Of a stretch of 64,000 nucleotides of DNA, positions 53,301 to 64,000 are shown in pieces. Position 1 is the first letter of the stretch, and each line of letters starts with the position of its first letter. This stretch comes from Notospermus geniculatus. Taxonomy: Eukaryota; Nemertea; Pilidiophora; Heteronemertea; Lineidae. The position numbers and the translations under genes are program-made. The stretch lies in the NCBI GenBank assembly GCA_002633025.1, contig NMRB01001221.1, positions 112,746-176,745 of the forward strand. The letters are read 5' to 3'. A model generated the notes under the pieces. The model did no database searches. It was not told where the DNA came from and saw only the letters and a list, made by a program, of their open reading frames with translations.

Positions 53301-56300
53301 TACCGGCGCCTAATCGGCAGTTACAAGTACATGTACATGTAGTTATAACGCATTTTCCCATTAACTAAACTGCCGAAAGGCACCGAAAGCACTATCGGAC
53401 TTTCTGTGCGGTCGCCCCAGGCCAGTAGCCTGATGATTCTGTGCTGTTATTTGTTCCAGGCGCAAAGTTCGGATTGGAAGTATCCTTAAATTCAGAAAAG
53501 TATGAGAATGCACCCGGACCACAGATGTCTTCAGGAGTACAAGTTCTCGTTCTTGATGGCACGAGCGTCCCGCGGGTAGCTGACTTGGGCAGAGCTATTC
53601 CACTCCGTAGTAAGACAAGGATGGCCGTGCAGATGACGGAGGTACCAGATAAGCCCGACTCACACGACTAAATATTTGATGTTATAATTTTCTCATGTCA
53701 ATTCACGGCCCACTGCTTTCATGCACCTATCTACGTCTGAGCCATGTATATCGGCATATTCAGCTTCGCTCGATACGAAATCGTCTCCGATAGGGTAGGC
53801 CTACTAAACCAAAGAATTCCAAATCATTCATTGTTTGGGTTTGTTTTAGGTTAACCGCCTTCCACACCCCTATGGCCAATGTAGATCGCTTCAGCTGCGA
53901 GACTACGAGGTTTATTCCTTTGCTGCATGCCAGGCGGAAACGTACACCAACCTGACCGCCAAGAAGTGTGGATGTATTGGGTACAGTCAGAGGTGGAGAG
54001 GGCCAAACCGTCCGCCATATTGTAACTTCTCCACGTATTCGGGCTGCTATCGTGATGTTGGTAAGGCATCCTGCCACCACAGGGTTATTTACCTCGCTAC
54101 TCTTCATCCACTCACACGAGTGTATGAAGTGGAACGATACCAAAGCCCTGTTGTGGGAGGATGGCGTTACTCCACTGTTCATTTCGTGTTCATCATATGA
54201 AAAGTTTTCTTACTGGGAAAAGTACCTTCTCCATTATCATGAGGGTGTGGCCCCTCCATCATAAATAATTGGTTAGATGTTTAACTCTTCCAATTTATAT
54301 TTCAAATGATAAATTTTAATGAATCTGGCTGGCGGATGAACTTAGCATGCTTAGTGCATTACCAAAGTTGCAAAATATTATTTACGCCTTTGAAGTTGTT
54401 CGTTATAGGCCTAACGCGAGAAGAATTTTTAATCACAAAGTAAACCTTGTTTCAGAAACTGAACCCATAGGCAATATCGGGGACCTATGTCCCCGTGCAT
54501 GCCATTCCTTTGACTACGTGACCAGTCTCTCTTCTACCGATCTCTCCGACACGGCAGTGGAAGTTATGAAGAATGACTTCAGCGACAGCTCGACGCTTCC
54601 TGGACAATACAAGGAAGCACGACTCATAAGTCAACTGGTATCAGAAAAAATCATCGCAAGAGATATTGAAACACTGGATACAGTCACGAAGGCATATGAC
54701 ATTCTCCAATACCAGTTGGAATCGTCGGTTAATTCGTCTCGGATCACTTTGAATTATACGGTCAAATTAATTGATTACATCAAGAGATATATAGTGGGAA
54801 AAGTAGCTCGTTTGGAAAAGAATATTGATGAGTACCACAAACTCTTCCACGTAGATATGCTGGAGACGTATCTCTTGCCTGAGATTCTAAAACTAGACTA
54901 TGAACTGCGTGGTGCCCTGACTGTTCTGGATGATTTGCACTTGGACGGGGAAGGAACAAACGAATCCTTGGCTGGGGTTAAAGGAGATGTCGAGAGAGCA
55001 ATTAGCACGATCTACACAGCGGTAGCTGTTCTCAATAGGACAATCTCGGGAATGGGGGACATTGCCTACGAGATCAGCGGATCTGGGGTTTCCTACGGGA
55101 TTGAAAAGAGACGTTTGAGAATCCAGAATGCGTTTGAGAAGCTCCAGAACAATACATCTTCGTTGGTGGGATACATGAAGAGTTTTTTATCTTATTTCAC
55201 TCAATTTCACTCAGCGGCAGAATCTGAGAATGCATCACTATCAGAGGGAAGAATAAAAACGTATATCTCTGATATACTAACAGCCAAGGAGAGTTTTGAG
55301 GCTTCTGTACGGAATTTGATTCTGATTTTCAGGGAAGTCAGCAGGCAGATGAGATCGGAATTTAGCGACTTTCTGGATAAACTGGCAGACGCACGGGCGA
55401 CGTTGGACATCGTAAAAACCATTTTGAAGCGTGTACTAAACATAACAAGTAAAATGAAAGTGTTGGATGGTTTCTTCGCTAATCTCACAGAAAACTTCTC
55501 CTTAATGTTGATTCCACAATGGCGAAACGTTACGAAGGAGAAGTTGATAAACCTTTTCNACCACAAACTCTTCCACGTAGATATGCTGGAGACGTATCTC
55601 TTGCCTGAGATTCTAAAACTAGACTATGAACTGCGTGGTACGCTGACTGTTCTGGATGATTTGCACTTGGACGGGGAAGGAACAAACGAATCCTTGGCTG
55701 GGGTTAAAGGGGATGTCGAGAGAGCAATTAACACGATCTACACAGCAGTAGCTGTTCTCAATAGGACAATCTCGGGAATGGGGGACATTGCCTACGAGAT
55801 CAGCGGACTTGGGGTTTCCAACGGGATTGAAAAGAGACGTTTGAGAATCCAGAATGCATTTGAGAAGCTCCAGAATGATACATCTTCGTTGGTGGGACAC
55901 ATGAAGGGTTTTATATCTTATTTCACTCAATTTCACTCACCGGCAGAATCTGAGAATGCATCACTATCAGAGGGAAGAATAAAAACGTATATCTCTGATA
56001 TACTAACAGCCAAGGAGAGTTTTGAGGCTTCTGTACGGAATTTGATTCTGATTTTCAGGGAAGTCAGCAGGCAGATGAGATCGGAATTTAGCGACTTTCT
56101 GGATAAACTGGCAGACGCACGGGCGACGTTGGACATCGTAAAAACCATTTTGAAGCGTGTACTAAACATAACAAGTAAAATGAAAGTGTTGGATGGTTTC
56201 TTCGCTAATCTCACAGAAAACTTCTCCTTAATGTTGATTCCACAATGGCGAAACGTTACGAAGGAGAAGTTGATAAACCTTTTCTCGGGACCTGCGAACG

Positions 56301-57961
56301 TCAATAATATTCTTGTTTTGTACAGACGACTGGTGCAGGATGTCAACGTAAATGAAGACGAAATTGATAACTTACATTCAAGTATGCGCCAGTTCGAGGA
56401 TCTGGCCGGTGAAATAGTGACGGAAACCATGAATGTCGGCATAGAATTCCTCTTTAATAACGAACTGATGGATTTCGCACGCCTGATACACGGCTACTAC
56501 ACGGACTTCAACCTCACCGCTGATAACCTAATGAAGATTAGGGGAGTATTCGACGCGTTCTACACAAAATTCCATCGTTTAATGAATGAAGTCCAAGAGT
56601 TCAACTCGTCACTCAAAGTCAGCAAAGAAATCGTAAGGTAATACACACGGATATTCCTGAGATGACCTTTCCTCCCCAACATGCCCAAAAGTCGTTTCTC
56701 CCTAATACATGTCTCATTGCAGAGAAAATTTCTTGTCGCTCCAAGTGTTCTACGAGAGCCTGAGCTACACAGAAGTGTCGAAAAACCAAGCCTACGACTG
56801 GTTCTCGCTGCTATGTGAGTATGAAATTACACACCGATATCTTGTGAATTCTTGCAGACCTTGTAATATTCTTTCCTACCTTGTAATATTTTTCGAGTGA
56901 AAATAGGCGATTGCATAACTGGGTGCAAAAAGTGAACAGTCCCAAACATACCTTTTTTTCAAATTTTTGCAACACTCCAACACTGCAGGGTAATTCAAGT
57001 CGTCGCTTTAGAGCGAGACGCCATCTTGAATGTGGTTAACGCCACACTCAAGATGGCATCTCACTTCGAGAACAAGGAGGCTAGTGCAGTTCGGCACGGG
57101 CAGCGACACATCTTCCTTGTTTACTGTGGAAATGCAGGCAACGTAAAGGATGAAAAGGGCCTAAAGAATTTTCTGTGAAGGCCTAAAGGGCGGTTTACAC
57201 TAGGTTGCATCAAGTTGCAAGTTGCTGCAACCTGCAACTTGTTGCAGTCTACCTGTGACGTTTACACATTGCAACATTCAGTGCGATAAGTTGCAGAAGT
57301 TCGCAACAAGTTGCGGGAATTTTGGCGGGAATCATTTGTTCGGCAGCCATTTTGTCTTTAGTGACGTCACATGATTTTTTGCTGTGTTCTCATTGGCCAG
57401 CGACGTGCAACTTGTTGCAACTTCACCAGAAAATAGGATCTGGATCCTAATTTTGCAACAAGTTGCAGTAGTTAGTTGCAACAAGTTGCATGCCCGTTTA
57501 CACATGCAACTTTGATGAAATTTTTGGTCTCATCAGGTTTATGCAACAAGTTACATGAAGTTGCATATGAAAAGTTGCATGTGTAAACGGGCCTTTAGGT
57601 TCCCACCAGACTAAATGAGCATGAATCATGAATTCATGGGAATTCAAGACAACGATCAAAGATGGCAGCTTGTTATATGTCATCAAAAATAGATATTATC
57701 TATTTTTGATGTCATTCAATGTCTAACTTTTCAGGTGATGTTGGTGGCACTGCTGGCCTGTTCATTGGTGGATCGCTCGTCACCATCCTGGAGTTCCTTT
57801 ATTACATTGGGAGAATCATTGAGTGCCGAAGGCGAACTCAAAAAAAAGTCCAGGAGCGATATGCGCATGCGCGTCGTGATGTTGAGCTGGCTTACAAAAA
57901 CAAATCTGGGGTTTTTGCCTTGTCACTGAACGGTGAGCAGAATATGGCATACAAAATGTAG
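50378..57961 (+). CDS. DEG/ENaC/ASIC-family sodium channel subunit with a giant extracellular insertion
   Basis: A trimeric, amiloride-sensitive-type cation channel subunit of the plasma membrane. Likely exons: 50378-50436 (PAGHGVFAF with the family HG gating motif; tentative), 50554 to about 50705 (TM1, LIWCMIMTCFFGWFAYQTYE), 51686-51841 (FYERDPFD...HRKEDMIRW), 53027-53175 (CLWQGERCSHLNFTETVTDY, GICFAFN), 53460-53641 (FGLEVSL...GVQVLVLDG), 53850-54060 (PYGQCRSLQLRDYE and a cysteine-rich block), 54456-56637, 56723-56814 (FLSLQVFYESLSYTEV) and 57735-57961 (GLFIGGSLVTILEFLYY, TM2 with G-G-S selectivity filter; 50-residue tail). Phases agree from 51686 on. The exon after TM1, with the FPAVTICN-type motif, is not found (n at 50922), and exon 1 to TM1 is off by one base. 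The 54456 exon adds about 440-685 residues before the last extracellular strand; family members normally have a few tens there. Confidence 0.85.
52789..52870 (+). tRNA. tRNA-Gly(UCC)-like sequence in intron (SINE or pseudogene)
   Basis: It has A-box TGGTCTAGTGG, a TCTTCCAAG anticodon loop (TCC) and B-box GGTTCGGATCC in tRNA order, with a T run downstream (CCTTTTTT at about 52857). Acceptor-stem pairing at the ends is poor (CGCTGGTC against GATCTGGGC), and the anticodon stem is imperfect. It is therefore more likely a tRNA-derived SINE head or pseudogene than a working tRNA. It lies in the channel gene intron. Confidence 0.5.
54583..56637 (+). other. Channel insertion with tandem 242-codon duplication at a single n
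   Basis: Copies 54834-55558 and 55560-56284 are offset by 726 bp (242 codons, in frame) and meet at n55559. About fifteen differences lie in the first half; from about 55217 on the copies are identical. The encoded sequence is helix-prone, has few cysteines, and carries many N-glycosylation sequons (NESL, NRTI, NNTS, NASL, NITS, NLTE, NVTK). It is either a true in-frame domain duplication or two alleles joined end to end. Confidence 0.75.
57182..57599 (-). mobile_element. MITE of TTGCAACAAGTTGCA-rich family, copy 2
   Basis: Inverted ends CCTAAAGGGCGGTTTACACT / GTGTAAACGGGCCTTTAGG; the interior is dominated by GCAACTTGTTGCAA. It matches 22860-23108 in reverse and is longer, so it is the fuller copy. 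It sits in the last intron of the channel gene. Confidence 0.7.
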
Positions 57962-58740
57962 AACTATCGCAGCTTGCTGGCACCTTTAATACAACATGTC
58001 CACACCCATTGCAGACGCCAAGCGGCCAAGAATAAGAAACGTTACATATTTGTATTTACAGTCTACGTTTATTTGAGATTCCATGCGTCTAGTTCGTTAC
58101 ACAGAATTCATTGACGTATGATGACATGGCGCCGTTGAAAGCCAGGACATTTATGCCGTAGTAGAGACCCTATGATTGGTCGACAGAATTACGCGGAATA
58201 ATTTTATTACTCTCTGGTAGGCCTATTGCCAACGACCAATCAAATCACTTGGATTATTTCCTCCGACATTCTTCTTGAACGCACGGCAAAATCGACGTGA
58301 TCCTGTATAGAAATCTCTCACTTCAGGTTGCGAAACTGTATTCTACATGTAGATAAAAAGTCTTCAATAAATTGCTTATGGCACAATTTTTTCCATAATG
58401 TACGTACATGATGAGGCTGCCACAAAATGATTTCATGAGTCTTCCCGAAGTGCGCGGCTGTAATTTTCAATGGTTTTTGATGCAGTGCAACACACTTCAC
58501 CCTTCCAGTTACATGTACGATACCTAATTTTGACCATGGCAACACCATCACTACAACCGATGAGTGGTTGTCTTTCTTCAGTAGGCCCCATAACACTTCC
58601 GAAAAACTGTCATCCGCGCCCTTCGAGAAGAACCCATCGCTGGAACGAAGCCTCACAATATTGTCCCATTATTGACAGCTAGTTTAAAACAAACACTCTG
58701 ATGATGATGATCTAACTAGTGCAAAGCCGAAGTCCTGGAT
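57962..58740. other. Convergent 3' region between channel and transgelin genes
   Basis: The channel stop at 57961 and the transgelin stop at 58741 face each other. A 112-codon reverse frame (58318-58656) shows no family features and is probably transgelin 3' UTR or chance. Confidence 0.5.
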
Positions 58741-60503
58741 TTAGTCATGCACCCCTCTCTGTTTACCAAGGTTCATGCCAGCCTGGCTTGCACCACCTGT
58801 ATAACCCATCTGGAAGGTGTTCACCATGTGCTTGCCGGCATCCAGCTGTTCCTGTGTAAATTCACGCTTGTGGGCATCGGCCATCTTGGGCCCAAGGATC
58901 GGACCGCTCCAGTCGGGTTTTTTCTGCGCCTTAAACGGAAACAGAATGGCTCTAGTCAATATACTCTCTCGTTGGAGGTTGCGAGTTTTTAGTTTGCCAA
59001 TGATGATTGATGTACCCAAAACATCTTGAACCATCAAGGGTCCATATCTCAGTCGGCCTATTTGTACAAACATGTAAAATTTTTAGATCCATGAGTTCCA
59101 TTGAGGTAATAATAATAGGACAGAGCCTTGAGATGATACATGTATGTACAAGACTGTCCATCCCTGCCACCGGGTATCTGAATTAATGTAGGTAGTTAAA
59201 ATCTGGCCAGTCTGGTGTCACTTGGAGTGATGTGGGGATTCGGTAGTCCACGATGTAAGGCACGTCTGTGTGCACGAGGAATGAAGGGTCAACAACAACA
59301 TAGAAATCCCAACATGGTGAACAAAGGGACACAGACAACATGGTGGGTGACCTTGTGCATCAAGAGTGGTTTGCCGCCGCCCCCCCCCAAAAAAAAAATT
59401 CTCTCGGAGGGCTTTGATTTTGTCTTGGGCCGCCATCGGACAACGAGAGCCACTATTCACGCGGAGTATCAACACTCCCCTCCTTGTTCTCTGGCGCTAT
59501 CGGAGAATTGGTAAGGGTAGGGTCCCACTCAGTGGATTAGGGGACGACAGTTTTTATTAGATACAAAAACGCCAAACTCACCGCTCTTCCGAGGGCGTGA
59601 ATACACTTGGTGACAGAAGGAATGTTCTTCAGCGTCCAGAGGTCGACAGTTTGGAAGAGTTCATTTTCTGCAATACCATACTTCCTGGCTGCTTCCTGAA
59701 AAGCGTTAATGTTCTCCATCAGCTTGAAGTCGATTCCCTTCTCGACGATCTTCTTCACTGACCCGGGAAGCAGTTCGTTCATCAGGCTGAAAATGACGAT
59801 AAAAGAAATATAAAATGGAACTGTAATGAACTTGAGTACACAATATAATACATCTATACATGTACATGTACAGATGTAGGTGTACAGGTTGGTCACATCT
59901 TAGAGGTGAGGTCCATAATGCCTTCTGATACATGGTGACAGGAATCAATGGCTGGTCTGCCAACCTATAACCAACGGAAAATCAGACTTAGGGTAGGATG
60001 CATGTTTAGGCCAGGTGATATGAACCGCAGTCTCAATATCAGCGCGCTCTATTGCTGAACGGACTACAAAGCTCCTGTTCGTGTCTACATTACGAAGGGC
60101 TCAGCGAGGATGTTTGTGAATTGGGGTCCATCTTTCACCTTGAGAATTGTATAGGCCATTGTAACTAACTCTGACCAGCATCCTGGTCCCAGCTGGGGCA
60201 GGCTGAGGAGCTCACAGGCAGAATTTGACTAGCAACATCGTACTGCATTTCGATGCAATGCCCGTTTTTGCCGTACTGAGATCACACAAGGGCCCTAGAC
60301 GGCGAAAGAGATAGGCAAGAGTAAGACTCATCACACAGAAACCAATCGCCAAGTCATGCAAGGCCTCATTCCTGGCCACCTCACATTACTCACTTGCAAA
60401 GAATCACTCCATTTTTGAGAGACTGGCCATACTCCCCAGGAAACTTTTTTTTAGTGATCTCTTCAATCCATGCCTGGGCTTCCGCCTCTGCTTGTGGATC
60501 CCT
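58741..60503 (-). CDS. Transgelin/Mp20 (calponin-family) actin-binding protein, 5' end missing
   Basis: Actin-associated muscle or cytoskeletal protein. Exons on the minus strand: 60503-60394 (RDPQAEAEAQAWIEEITKKK, SLKNGVILC, first half of a calponin-homology domain; phase 2 end), 59786-59582 (LMNELLPGSVKKI, FQEAARKYGI, ELFQTVDLW, second half of the CH domain; phase 0 end) and 58923-58741 (KKPDWSGPILGPK, KREFTQEQLDAGKHMV, then the calponin-type repeat GYTGGASQAGMNLGKQRG, stop). Joined, they give about 165 residues; transgelins and Mp20 are usually 180-200, so about 15-30 N-terminal residues are on an exon further right that I could not find. One calponin repeat and a single CH domain fit transgelin rather than calponin. 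Confidence 0.88.
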
Positions 60504-60509
60504 CTGAAA

Positions 60510-61160
60510 TGATGCAGAAATGGGCGATGAACACGGCGAGGCAGGACACAACACCGGAATCGTTTTGGTTCCAGAAGTCGCCGCTAGGGCTAGAAGGCAG
60601 CTTGGAGCACACACAAGATCTCCTGGTGCGGCTCATCTGTTGTCAATGTTCAGCTACAGCTGAATCGGGTGTTGAACAATCCCCCCCCCTTCCCCGTTCA
60701 TTTTCATATGTGATTACGCAATGGAAGCGTAAAAGGCCAATCAAAGCAATGAATAAACATATTTCAATGATGATGAAAGTTTGGGCCTTTAAGAAACTGA
60801 TGGGAATTTGCCTAATCGATTTGATGGTTCCCAGCTGTTTCTTCCAGGTAACGTGCGATATGATATACCGTATGCTGGGAATACGTTCCCCGGGTAAATA
60901 CCATCATGATAAGGTGAAACAGGACTGCCATTGGCGTTTGATTATTGCAGAAACAATCTTCGATAGAGGATGTTTCCCATACAATCCGCCGGAAACCGAG
61001 GCTTTCCCCTATTCCACCCTAAATAGTGCTCCGGCTGCTCAAGCGAAAAGTGGTGCTTTGTCGACGAGGCGCTGCCTTTGCAAACTCGTACCTTCTACCA
61101 TTCGAAGTGAGCCGTTCTCTGAGATTATCTCAATTTTGTTTGGATAGAAAATACTGCCGT
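60510..61160. other. Transgelin intron or upstream DNA
   Basis: A plus-strand frame of 225 codons (60470-61147) crosses the antisense of the CH exon. It shows no domain and is not annotated as a gene. Confidence 0.45.
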
Positions 61161-61173
61161 TCTCCCTACTACG

Positions 61174-61466
61174 GCTGAATCGGTTAATGTCGTCCTGGGT
61201 ACACCTCATTATTACCCTGGGTATTCTGGGTAATCCTTTTTGTTACCCAGGACGATCCTGGGTATAAAAAGGTACCTTAACATTACCCAGTTTGAAATCC
61301 GTGCCATTTTCCACCTGCGCCCGAGGTTGTGGTAGGTGGGCAGGTGGAAAATGGCACGGATTTTAAAACTGGGTAATGTTAAGGTACCTTATTTGTACCC
61401 AGGACGATCCTGGGTAACAAAAAGGATTACCCAGGATTACCCTGGGTATTAATGAAGTGTACCCAG
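61174..61466. mobile_element. Short MULE-like MITE, 10-bp target duplication
   Basis: The start GCTGAATCGGTTAATGTCGT resembles the 7046 element (GCCGAATCGGTAGATGTCGT). The inverted arms are rich in CCTGGGTA/TACCCAGG and pair from CTGGGTACACCTCATTATTA to the right end. CCCTACTACG flanks both sides (61164-61173, 61467-61476). The right end lacks the outer GAATCGGT part. The core between the arms is only about 20 bp, with no ORF. Confidence 0.7.
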
Positions 61467-61849
61467 CCCTACTACGGACGTCTCTATGTTGAAATGGCTT
61501 CAGGCGGCTGAGGCGATGTTCAGACGCGCATATCTCACATAAGTACGTTACTTCCTACAGTTAGCACATCAATCACAAAAAAGTGCATTTATCATTTGCT
61601 GTCACAGTTCCATGGAGAGTGACTGCTGAATATCATCAACTGATGATGATGCAGACACGCAAACAAAAAACCTGCACGTTGCAGAAATGAGTGGTACTTA
61701 TATTTTAAAAAAACGTTCTAAATGAGGTCAAGCCACTGTATATCGTGATCTCCTTAGAAAAAAGGGTTTTCTTGCGGAACTTTTTAGAAGTTAAGAAAAA
61801 GTCTTAGGGCCATAGCCTATTCATAAAGGGTGTTTAAAGGCTTTTTTTA

Positions 61850-61925
61850 GACGCGTGTAACTTCGTCAAATGCATGGTGAAAGTGCGTGCATTTAGTGAA
61901 GTTACATGTACACGCGTCTAAGTTA
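61850..61925. repeat. Hairpin repeat TTAGACGCGTGTAACTTC
   Basis: AGACGCGTGTAACTTC at the left pairs with GAAGTTACATGTACACGCGTCT at the right, around CAAATGCATGG/GCATTT words. Confidence 0.55.
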
Positions 61926-61929
61926 CCTT

Positions 61930-64000
61930 CATTCGTAGACAGCCTCTCAGTGAATTCTAGACTGTAAATGTCAGAACACCCGCCATTGGAGAGTAACGTT
62001 TACGCCAAGAATAGAAGCTGGGATAAACAGCGGCAACTGACATCCTGTGTTCAAGGAGAGAAGCCATGCATACCAGTCATGGTATATCAACATTGCTACT
62101 ACTGTGTGGAATATAAGAAACTATTCAAATGGTGATATAGCTGATGGTTTTTCAACAGGTCTGCTCTTTCACGTACATGAGTTGGATTTGAAATTTAGGA
62201 TGGAGTCCTAGACGTGGACTGCAGCAGAGAGATGCCACCTCGTGAATTAGGCAGTGTCTTGGAGACAATGAGGGGGTCGCCACTTCTCCACGGAAAGATG
62301 TCGCTGCGACCAAATCAGGCCTTTTCATTGTCTTCAGGACGTCATCTCCGTGGCAATGTGCGGTGCGAGCATGAAGCCACAACGTCACGGCAGTGTGACG
62401 TTGACGTTCTGTACAACGTCACAGTGGAAAAGTGGATACGGTCGCAGCGCCATCAAATGGTAGAAAAAATTAGGCTACCTCCTCATTGTCTTGTAGAACC
62501 TGGGGCCGAAACGTAGGCCCACGACTGTGGAATGTGTTACCTGTGGCGTCAGAGTCCTGATGATACAGAGTTGCTTGTATTCGTTGTCATAAAAAGGGGT
62601 GCCTTTCCTTCCATATTGCTCTTTACGAGTACAACAATCCACAGGTGCAGTGCTGCACTCGTTCCAACATGCAACGTGCAAAAACAAGCATTCCTGTCGT
62701 TGCTCTACCACATTCTCATCAGTTCTGATGATATTATGATAAGACACTTTGATATTCCGGCGAGTTTTTAGTGCACTTTTGAGAGGAAGATGATAGCTTT
62801 TCTATCCCTTCGTCATCAACGATTGGATGTATAAACTTCGGTGTGAGAACGACCCAGCAGCATAAAATCTTTAGCAGATGAATATACAGTGTACATTTCT
62901 TGCTTTGATGGTGAATATGATGTTACCAATTACCATTGGAACTAAACATCACCGCTGCAGTTGGCCGCAGGTGAGGATAGCGATTAAGGAAAACGATATG
63001 GCTTAGCAGCACCACAAGGCTGACGTTCTGAATCATGAAGCCATATGCCAGACTCTAAACTGACCTAGGGTTGCATGAACATGGCCAGGGTTTTTTTTAA
63101 CCCAAGGGCAAATTTCGATGGAGTAAAGTCTTCGGGTTGGTCGAATTGCAGGCAGGAAAACTGACCTGAAAAAAATCCCAACTTGGGATTTCCTGTCTAA
63201 AAAAGCCCAACTAGATGGTACAAATGAGCTTCTCACTATAAAGTGATGACGATGATGAACTGAGTATACATGTAAAATGGGAAGTTGGCATCCAATACCA
63301 GCCAAAGATTTTCTGAAGTAGTGAACAGAGCCATGAGCATGTGCATCCGATGATCCTCCACCTCAAATTCTTCCAGCCTAGGTTCGTGGCATGTCTAGGT
63401 GGGACAGGAATCGGATGATAATCCTCCGGGAGGTATAGATGTGGTCGGCTGCCGTATTATCGTCAAAAAATAAACCACACACCAACCATCGTAAGCTCGT
63501 GTCGTCAAGTGAAAATTTGAACGATTGGGCCTGGAGTCACCTTCCATTTCAACGACCGTGTTGTACATCCAGGCTTTGTGTTTTCAACATTCATTCCAAG
63601 AACAACCAAGGGGTTTAGACGACACATTCCCAAATAGAGAAAATTAGGCCTAATCAATGGACGCCACGGCAGGTCGCGGAGGTGGCATTTGATTTATCAA
63701 ACCGTAGACTGATGGCTAAAAGTTTCTACCCCGGCAAAAATATCACAGAATGGTTGATCATGCAACTCAACCTACATGTATTTATAACCTTACCTTTGGT
63801 GGCATAGTGTCTTCGAAACGGTATTCCTGACGGGAAAACGACTAAGGTCCGGACGAAACACCGTGCAGTCTAAGCCCAAGGTCACAGCAGCGCTTCGAGG
63901 AGATCAGAAGTTTCAGCTCCAAATGGAAACCTTCATCAAAACGCCTCCCTATTGGTCAGTTACTAACACGTGGTAGCCTACCGGTACTCGGCTTGATATC
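61930..64000. other. Right-end non-coding DNA
   Basis: I see no recognisable exon on either strand. Frames at 62152-62771 and 63033-63305 lack family features and splice-consistent neighbours. The missing first transgelin exon may be in this stretch, or beyond the window. Confidence 0.45.

Noticed and set aside
60470-61147. Plus-strand 225-codon open frame
   Set aside because: It starts antisense to the transgelin CH exon, shows no domain or codon-level signal, and lacks promoter or splice support; a chance frame is likelier.

Overview
The window is eukaryotic genomic DNA from an animal. Short coding exons with GT/AG splice sites sit in introns full of small transposons, and the DNA is rich in ACATGTA and TAGGCCTA words. 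Three tandem neurotrophin genes, a DEG/ENaC sodium channel with a G-G-S selectivity motif and a transgelin/calponin-type muscle protein point to a marine invertebrate deuterostome. A hemichordate or other ambulacrarian is my best guess, amphioxus less so; this is inference from gene content and base texture. The assembly has gaps (13804-13839, 26153-26427) and single n bases (29405, 50922, 55559). Two of these sit at near-identical direct duplications that may be unmerged haplotypes.

Region 1, about 0.7-28.5 kb (+ strand): a tandem family of small secreted PAN/apple-domain genes. Three copies share one plan: a signal-peptide exon (11.06, 17.34, 20.93 kb), a first PAN exon that splices onward, and a second PAN exon that ends in a stop. 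A fourth, older copy is represented only by its last exon (706-956). All exon borders are phase 1. The spacers are packed with nested elements: a 9-kb TA-flanked inverted-repeat element (1013-9985), a large foldback with tandem repeats (3.6-8.1 kb), several TA-flanked mariner-type MITEs, two MULE-like elements with 9-10 bp target duplications, and a Tc1/mariner transposase remnant (13683-14111).

Region 2, 30.5-32.0 kb (+): a three-exon gene for a roughly 194-residue multi-pass membrane protein that I do not recognise.

Region 3, 33.6-46.8 kb (+): three tandem neurotrophin precursor genes. Each has a tiny first exon, a conserved promoter block with a CRE-like site exactly 20 bp before a CCAAT box, a pro-region, a basic stretch and the six-cysteine knot. 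Copies A and C have classic dibasic sites; B is divergent.

Region 4, 47.2-48.7 kb (+): a tentative acidic small protein gene of unknown function with a duplicated small exon.

Region 5, 50.4-58.0 kb (+): a DEG/ENaC/ASIC-family subunit. It carries an unusual helix-rich, heavily N-glycosylated insertion of about 440-685 residues just before the last extracellular strand and TM2.

Region 6, 58.7-60.5 kb (- strand): the 3' part of a transgelin/Mp20-like gene (CH domain and one calponin repeat). Its first exon is not visible. The last 3.5 kb shows only repeats.

The PAN genes form one duplicated secreted family and the neurotrophins form another. The channel and the muscle gene appear to be unrelated neighbours.
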